From CAVRTM01 sp963696105 (GTDB lineage Bacteria > Actinomycetota > Actinomycetes > Actinomycetales > Dermatophilaceae), in contig CAVOIP010000005.1 of NCBI GenBank assembly GCA_963696105.1, forward strand, positions 992,001 through 1,056,000: a stretch of DNA of 64,000 bases. Reading direction: 5' to 3'. How positions within the stretch are numbered: the first letter of the stretch is position 1; the number at the start of each line of letters is the position of its first letter. The position numbers and the translations under genes are program-made. Shown one piece after another: positions 60,791-64,000 of the stretch. Below the pieces are notes generated by a model, which worked only from the letters and a program-made list of their open reading frames with translations, was not told the DNA's origin and searched no databases.

Positions 60791-61546
60791 GTGGACACCG
60801 GGTGGATGACGCGGAACCGGTCGGCCGTGATCACGGCGGCGGCGCTCGTGCCGTTGGCGGTGAGCGGTGTGCTCGCGCTCTTCCGGGACAGCCTCGCGCC
60901 CACGACGTCGGTCCTGGTCCTCGTGCTGGTCGTGGTGGCCGCTGCCGCGACCGGCGATCGCACCGCCGGTGTCGTGGCCGCCCTCTCCAGCGGCGCCTGG
61001 TTCGACTTCTTCCTCACCAAGCCCTACAGCCGGTTCGCCATCAACGAGAGCGCCGACCTCCAGGCCACGGTCCTGCTGGTGCTCGTCGGCCTCGGCGTGA
61101 CCGAGCTTGCTCTGTGGGGTCGCCGCCAGCAGGCCCGCGCCAGCCGATCGGCCGGGTACCTGGCCGGGGTGATCGGCACCTCCGTGCTCGTCTCGGGCCG
61201 GCAGGCCTCGCCGGACGAGCTGACCCGGCACGTGGCGCGGCAGATCGTCGAGCTGCTCGGCATCGACACCTGTCGCTTCGTTCCCGGACCTGGTCCGGGA
61301 CCCGGGACAGCGGTCCTGGACCAGAACGGTCAGGTCACCAGGCGCGGCCACCCGGTCGACGTCGCACGGGACGGCTTCCCCACCGAGCAGGAGGTGGCGC
61401 TCCCCGTCGTCCACGGTGAGGTCGTCCACGGCTACTTCGTGCTGACGTCCGGCAGCCAGATCGCGCGCCCCACCGGCGAGCAGCTGCGCGTGGCCGTGCT
61501 GCTGGCGGGTCAGGTCGGCGCCGCCCTCACCAGCAGCGCCGGCTGA
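60791..61546 (+). CDS. DUF4118 (KdpD-like) membrane sensor-type protein
   Basis: 251 aa. Three or four transmembrane helices of the DUF4118/KdpD type occupy residues about 10-115, including SGAWFDFFLTKPYSRFAINE. A GAF-like soluble part then follows (ELTRHVARQIVELLGIDTCR, EEVALPVVHGEVVHGYFVL region). There is no histidine-kinase domain, so it may sense or bind a ligand without signalling by itself. GTG 60791 is used here; ATG 60806 is an equally possible start. It converges on a small gene with a 4-bp gap. Confidence 0.78.
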   Translation: MDTGWMTRNRSAVITAAALVPLAVSGVLALFRDSLAPTTSVLVLVLVVVAAAATGDRTAGVVAALSSGAWFDFFLTKPYSRFAINESADLQATVLLVLVGLGVTELALWGRRQQARASRSAGYLAGVIGTSVLVSGRQASPDELTRHVARQIVELLGIDTCRFVPGPGPGPGTAVLDQNGQVTRRGHPVDVARDGFPTEQEVALPVVHGEVVHGYFVLTSGSQIARPTGEQLRVAVLLAGQVGAALTSSAG

Positions 61547-61550
61547 GCCG

Positions 61551-61811
61551 CTAGGTCCCGACCAGCAGGACGAGGGTCTCGGGTCGCACCCCGTCGTACT
61601 TCATGGCCGCGGCCCCGTCCGCCGACTGGATGGCGGCCTGGAAGGCAGCCATGTCGGGGACCTCGAAGAGCACCGCCACGCGGTGGGGGTCCTCCGGGTC
61701 GGTGAACGTCCGGTGGGTGATGCCGAGCGGTTCGAAGAGCTCCTTGCGCTTCGGCGACGCGAGCCAGTGCGCGCTGTCGTTGACCTCGTGGTAGCCGATC
61801 ACCGTTGTCAT
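61551..61811 (-). CDS. Small ABM/EthD-like hypothetical protein
   Basis: 86 aa. MTTVIGYHEVNDSAHWLASP, FTDPEDPHRVAVLFEVPDMA and a final KYDGVRPETLVLLVG suggest a dimeric alpha+beta-barrel (ferredoxin-like) protein. I do not recognise a named function. ATG 61811 is the natural start; the upstream frame is low-complexity. It is followed on the same strand by nothing and preceded by another small ABM-like gene 64 bp away, so the two may be co-expressed. Confidence 0.7.
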   Translation of the reverse strand: MTTVIGYHEVNDSAHWLASPKRKELFEPLGITHRTFTDPEDPHRVAVLFEVPDMAAFQAAIQSADGAAAMKYDGVRPETLVLLVGT

Positions 61812-61875
61812 GGCTGTCTCCAGCGTCTTGCGCGGTGCGGGGTCCGGGCACCGCTGGGTGGGTTCCGCGGTGTCG

Positions 61876-62163
61876 CTAGGGGAGGACTTTGTACAGGTCG
61901 ATGGCCGTCTCCTCGGGCGGCGTCGGGAAGCCACCCTCGATCCCCGCCTGCATCCGCGGCATGAGGATCTCGTCCCGGAACCGCTCCCAGCTCTCCTGGG
62001 ACTCGTGGACAGCCATAATCGTCCACCCGCCGGCCGACGGGCCTGCGGCGTGGAAGATCTGCCCGTCGGGCAGGCGGTCGGGGCCGGGGTGCACCGCGGC
62101 GACCGACGCCTCGTACTGGTCCTTGGTGCCGCCGGGGAAGTGGTGAACGACTCCGTACGCCAT
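61876..62163 (-). CDS. Small ABM-like hypothetical protein
   Basis: 95 aa. MAYGVVHHFPGGTKDQYEAS, GGWTIMAVHESQESWERFRD and the Pro-rich end FPTPPEETAIDLYKVLP are typical of small dimeric alpha+beta-barrel proteins of the antibiotic-biosynthesis-monooxygenase type. The function is unknown. ATG 62163 has GGAG 7 nt upstream; the frame to 62196 is not supported. It is the upstream partner of the similar-sized gene ending at 61551. Confidence 0.72.
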   Translation of the reverse strand: MAYGVVHHFPGGTKDQYEASVAAVHPGPDRLPDGQIFHAAGPSAGGWTIMAVHESQESWERFRDEILMPRMQAGIEGGFPTPPEETAIDLYKVLP

Positions 62164-62345
62164 GGCCGTCTCCGATCCGGTCGCGTGCGACGCCACCCGC
62201 GAGAGTCGCGGGCGAAACGAAGAACAGGCGACGTTGTCGAATGCCTCGAGCCGGCAAGGTGATTCGTGCCATCGTCACCTACCGGGCACGCTAGCCCCGT
62301 TCCGACTCCGCGGGCAAGGACCCCATTCTGGCTGCTCTCACGACG

Positions 62346-62948
62346 TCAGCCCACGTCGGCCGGCGCCTCGCCCGGGGCGGGAAGCCGGCGGCCCAGGCAG
62401 GCGGCGAGCCGGTCGAGCGCGGGCGCGCTGTCCGGGGCCGGCGTCGGCGGGGCGAACGGGCTGCGCCCGGGCGGCAACGCAGCGAGCGCGTCGCGGGTGA
62501 AGGCCAGCTCCTGCTCGGCGAGGTCCTCCGGAAAGGCGGCGTCCTGCCCCGTCGCCTGAGCCAGGTCCCAGCCGTGGACCAGGACCTCGGTGAGGCGCAG
62601 GTGCACGGCCACCGCGCCCGGTACGGTCCCGAACGGCACCTGCACCGTCCGGGCGAGGGCACCGGGTCGGGCGAAGGCGGCGACCACCGCCTCCGCGCTG
62701 TCCCGGAAGGCCGCCACCGGGTCGTCGTTGTCGTCGGCCTCCGCGCGCTCGGGCTCGGGTGGGGACGCGCCGTCCGCGAGTGCGGCCGCGAACAGGTGGT
62801 TGCCGTGGGTCACGTGCGTGACCAGCGCGCGGACGTCCCAGTCGGTGCACGGCGTCGGCCGGGACCACTGTCCGGGGGTGATGCCGGCGATGAGCTCCCC
62901 CACCGCATCCAGGGCCGCACTCAGCTGGTCCACCGGTGTCATGGTCAC
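62346..62948 (-). CDS. TIGR03086-family (DinB/mycothiol-dependent) protein
   Basis: 200 aa. QWSRPTPCTDWDVRALVTHV (residues about 27-46) and LTEVLVHGWDLAQATGQDAA carry the metal-ligand His residues of the TIGR03086 family. The end APDSAPALDRLAACLGR resembles that of the paralogue at 12688 (DDAPALDRLLGLSGR). A mycothiol-dependent transfer or isomerisation is possible. GTG 62948 is chosen since GGAGG lies 5 nt before it; ATG 62942 is the alternative. Confidence 0.82.
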   Translation of the reverse strand: MTMTPVDQLSAALDAVGELIAGITPGQWSRPTPCTDWDVRALVTHVTHGNHLFAAALADGASPPEPERAEADDNDDPVAAFRDSAEAVVAAFARPGALARTVQVPFGTVPGAVAVHLRLTEVLVHGWDLAQATGQDAAFPEDLAEQELAFTRDALAALPPGRSPFAPPTPAPDSAPALDRLAACLGRRLPAPGEAPADVG

Positions 62949-63060
62949 GCGCGCCTCCTCGCCGGTTCACGTCCAGGCCGAGCATGCCGGTCCTCCTCGA
63001 GCGTGTCGAGGGCCCGCGGACGAGCAGTCGGCCGGTGCCGGGCCGGTCCGAGTCGCGTCC

Positions 63061-63149
63061 GAGCCGGTCCGAGCCGGTCCGAGCCGGTCCAGCCGGTCCG
63101 AGCCGGTCCACGCCGGTCCGCGCCGGTCCACGCCGGTCCGGGCCGGTCC
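63061..63149. repeat. 10-bp tandem repeat array
   Basis: Nine units of the form (G/A/-)(A/C/G)GCCGGTCC run head to tail: GAGCCGGTCC three times, a 9-bp AGCCGGTCC, GAGCCGGTCC, then ACGCC, GCGCC, ACGCC and GGGCC variants of GGTCC. GGGCCGGTCCGAGTCGCGTC just upstream looks like two more degenerate units. It fills the gap (313 bp) before the esterase gene and shows no coding character. Confidence 0.92.
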
Positions 63150-63172
63150 CGGAGGGGACCACCGGCGCGCCG

Positions 63173-63178
63173 TACAGT
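63173..63178 (+). promoter_or_regulatory. Putative -10 element of the esterase gene
   Basis: TACAGT fits TANNNT and lies 23 bp after the 10-bp repeat array and 83 bp before the ATG at 63262. No good -35 hexamer is seen. Weak evidence on its own. Confidence 0.3.
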
Positions 63179-63261
63179 GCTGCTGGCAGGGAGCGGGCGG
63201 CGCACGTCCCGGCCGGCCCCAAGGAGACCGTCGGAGAGCGTCCGGGGAGGCCGAGCAGACG

Positions 63262-64000
63262 ATGTCCCTCCTCGGCCTGCCGCTGCTGGTCCTGCTGGCC
63301 GTGTCCGCCGTCGCGTACCCGGCGCTCACGCTCGCGCTCTGGCCACGGGTCCGCGGCTCGGGCGCCCTGCGCGCCACCGCCCGCCTCGCCATGGTCGGCG
63401 GGTGCCAGGTCACGGCGGTGCTGCTCGTGGCCGTCGCCGTCAACCACTACGGCTACTTCTACGGGTCCTGGTCCGAGCTGCGGGGCATCGCCGGGTCCAG
63501 CACCTCAGGCACCCGCGCCGCCGGCTCGGCCTCGGCCGCCGGCAAGGGCACGGTCCAGTCACACGCCTCCGGCCCACCCGGCGCCGGCAGCGTCCGCGTC
63601 CTTCGCGACCCCGGCTGGTCCTCGACCGGGCAGTGGCCCACCCGGGGGCGGGTGGAGTCGGTGACCATCCGTGGGATCCGCTCGGGGCTGACCTCGCACG
63701 CCTTCGTGTACCTGCCCCCGCAGTACTTCCAGAAGCAGTACGCCTCCCGTGTCTTCCCGGCGGTGCAGGTCCTCACCGGCGTGCCGGGCACCGACCTGGG
63801 CCTGCTGCGGAGCCTGAAGGTGCCCGACCGGTTGCTCACCGAGATCGACGCCGGCCGCGCGCGGCCCGTGGTGCTGGTGATGATGAGCCCGACGGTGGCG
63901 CCGCCGCGGGACACCGAGTGCACCGACGTCCCCGCGGGTCCGCAGGCGCTGACCTTCCTGGCCGCCGACGTGCCGGATGTCGTCGCGGCGTCCTACCGGG
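63262..64000 (+). CDS. Membrane-anchored esterase of the antigen-85/esterase-D-like type (3' end outside window)
   Basis: 246 codons are in the window. Two N-terminal transmembrane helices (LGLPLLVLLAVSAVAYPALT; MVGGCQVTAVLLVAVAVNHY) precede an extracytoplasmic Gly/Ser/Ala linker. The start of an alpha/beta-hydrolase esterase domain follows: SVTIRGIRSGLTSHAFVYLP, then VFPAVQVLTGVPG and PVVLVMMSPTVAPPRDTECT. That resembles mycolyltransferase-like esterases of actinobacteria. The Ser nucleophile motif lies beyond the edge. ATG 63262 is preceded by GGGGAGG at a long 11-nt spacing. Confidence 0.75.
   Translation, partial: MSLLGLPLLVLLAVSAVAYPALTLALWPRVRGSGALRATARLAMVGGCQVTAVLLVAVAVNHYGYFYGSWSELRGIAGSSTSGTRAAGSASAAGKGTVQSHASGPPGAGSVRVLRDPGWSSTGQWPTRGRVESVTIRGIRSGLTSHAFVYLPPQYFQKQYASRVFPAVQVLTGVPGTDLGLLRSLKVPDRLLTEIDAGRARPVVLVMMSPTVAPPRDTECTDVPAGPQALTFLAADVPDVVAASYR

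Noticed and set aside
63061..63149. CRISPR or coding repeat
   Set aside because: Ten-base units without spacers and no ribosome-binding site or start fit; a simple tandem array.

Overview
The window is 64 kb of very GC-rich chromosome (about 70% or more by eye). Gene content, codon use and signals point to an actinobacterium (Actinomycetes): an actinobacterial-type biotin synthase accessory protein, mycothiol-type DinB/TIGR03086 proteins, an ECF42 sigma factor with its YCII partner, a Rv2629-like eRF1-fold protein, a DivIVA-domain protein, and many genes that look leaderless (a NANNNT -10 hexamer 6-8 nt before the start codon). I cannot assign a genus. I saw no rRNA, tRNA, CRISPR array, insertion sequence or prophage. 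Most genes are chromosomal housekeeping or catabolic genes, separated by short gaps and often translationally coupled by ATGA/GTGA overlaps.

Layout. 1-3859: phenylacetate catabolism, with paaN (cut by the left edge) divergent from paaH-paaI-paaK around a perfect inverted repeat. 3891-7858: a metallo-beta-lactamase-fold protein, an MFS exporter divergent from a MarR regulator, a DivIVA-like protein and galE. 7921-9096: an eRF1-fold (baeRF/Rv2629-like) protein. 9324-18414: biotin synthesis in two blocks, bioB-bsaP and bioA-bioF-bioD, sharing an 11-bp promoter box. Between them lie a secreted protein, a VOC protein and a YCII/ECF42/DinB-like operon whose promoter region faces bioA. 18482-25680: a low-molecular-weight phosphatase, an EamA transporter, a VOC protein, purB, and a csoR-copZ-copA copper island with its CsoR operator.

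25744-34666: mixed housekeeping genes: VOC proteins, an SpoU methyltransferase, an SRPBCC protein, a HAD phosphatase, serS, a DinB-like protein, a lipid kinase, a PAP2 phosphatase with a disturbed 3' end, pheA and an anti-sigma-type ATPase. 34774-45475: allantoin and glyoxylate use (glxK-allB-alc), a CitE-like protein, a malic enzyme broken by several frameshifts, and a divergent IclR regulator with two candidate operators. Between the two blocks are rnz, DUF503, dodecin and LURP-one genes. 45554-47999: a Baeyer-Villiger-type monooxygenase followed by two decayed gene relics, which look like a rearrangement scar against cydC.

47993-59133: cytochrome bd oxidase and its assembly ABC transporter (cydABDC), divergent from a GMC oxidoreductase, a divergent glucose-6-phosphate dehydrogenase-like protein and a type II NADH dehydrogenase. 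Together these could form an electron-feeding module for the quinol oxidase. 59134-64000: a FUSC-like membrane protein just before this point, an amine/amino-acid-oxidase-like flavoprotein, a DUF4118 protein, two small ABM-like proteins, a TIGR03086 protein, a 10-bp-periodic tandem repeat, and the 5' part of a secreted or membrane esterase that runs off the right edge.
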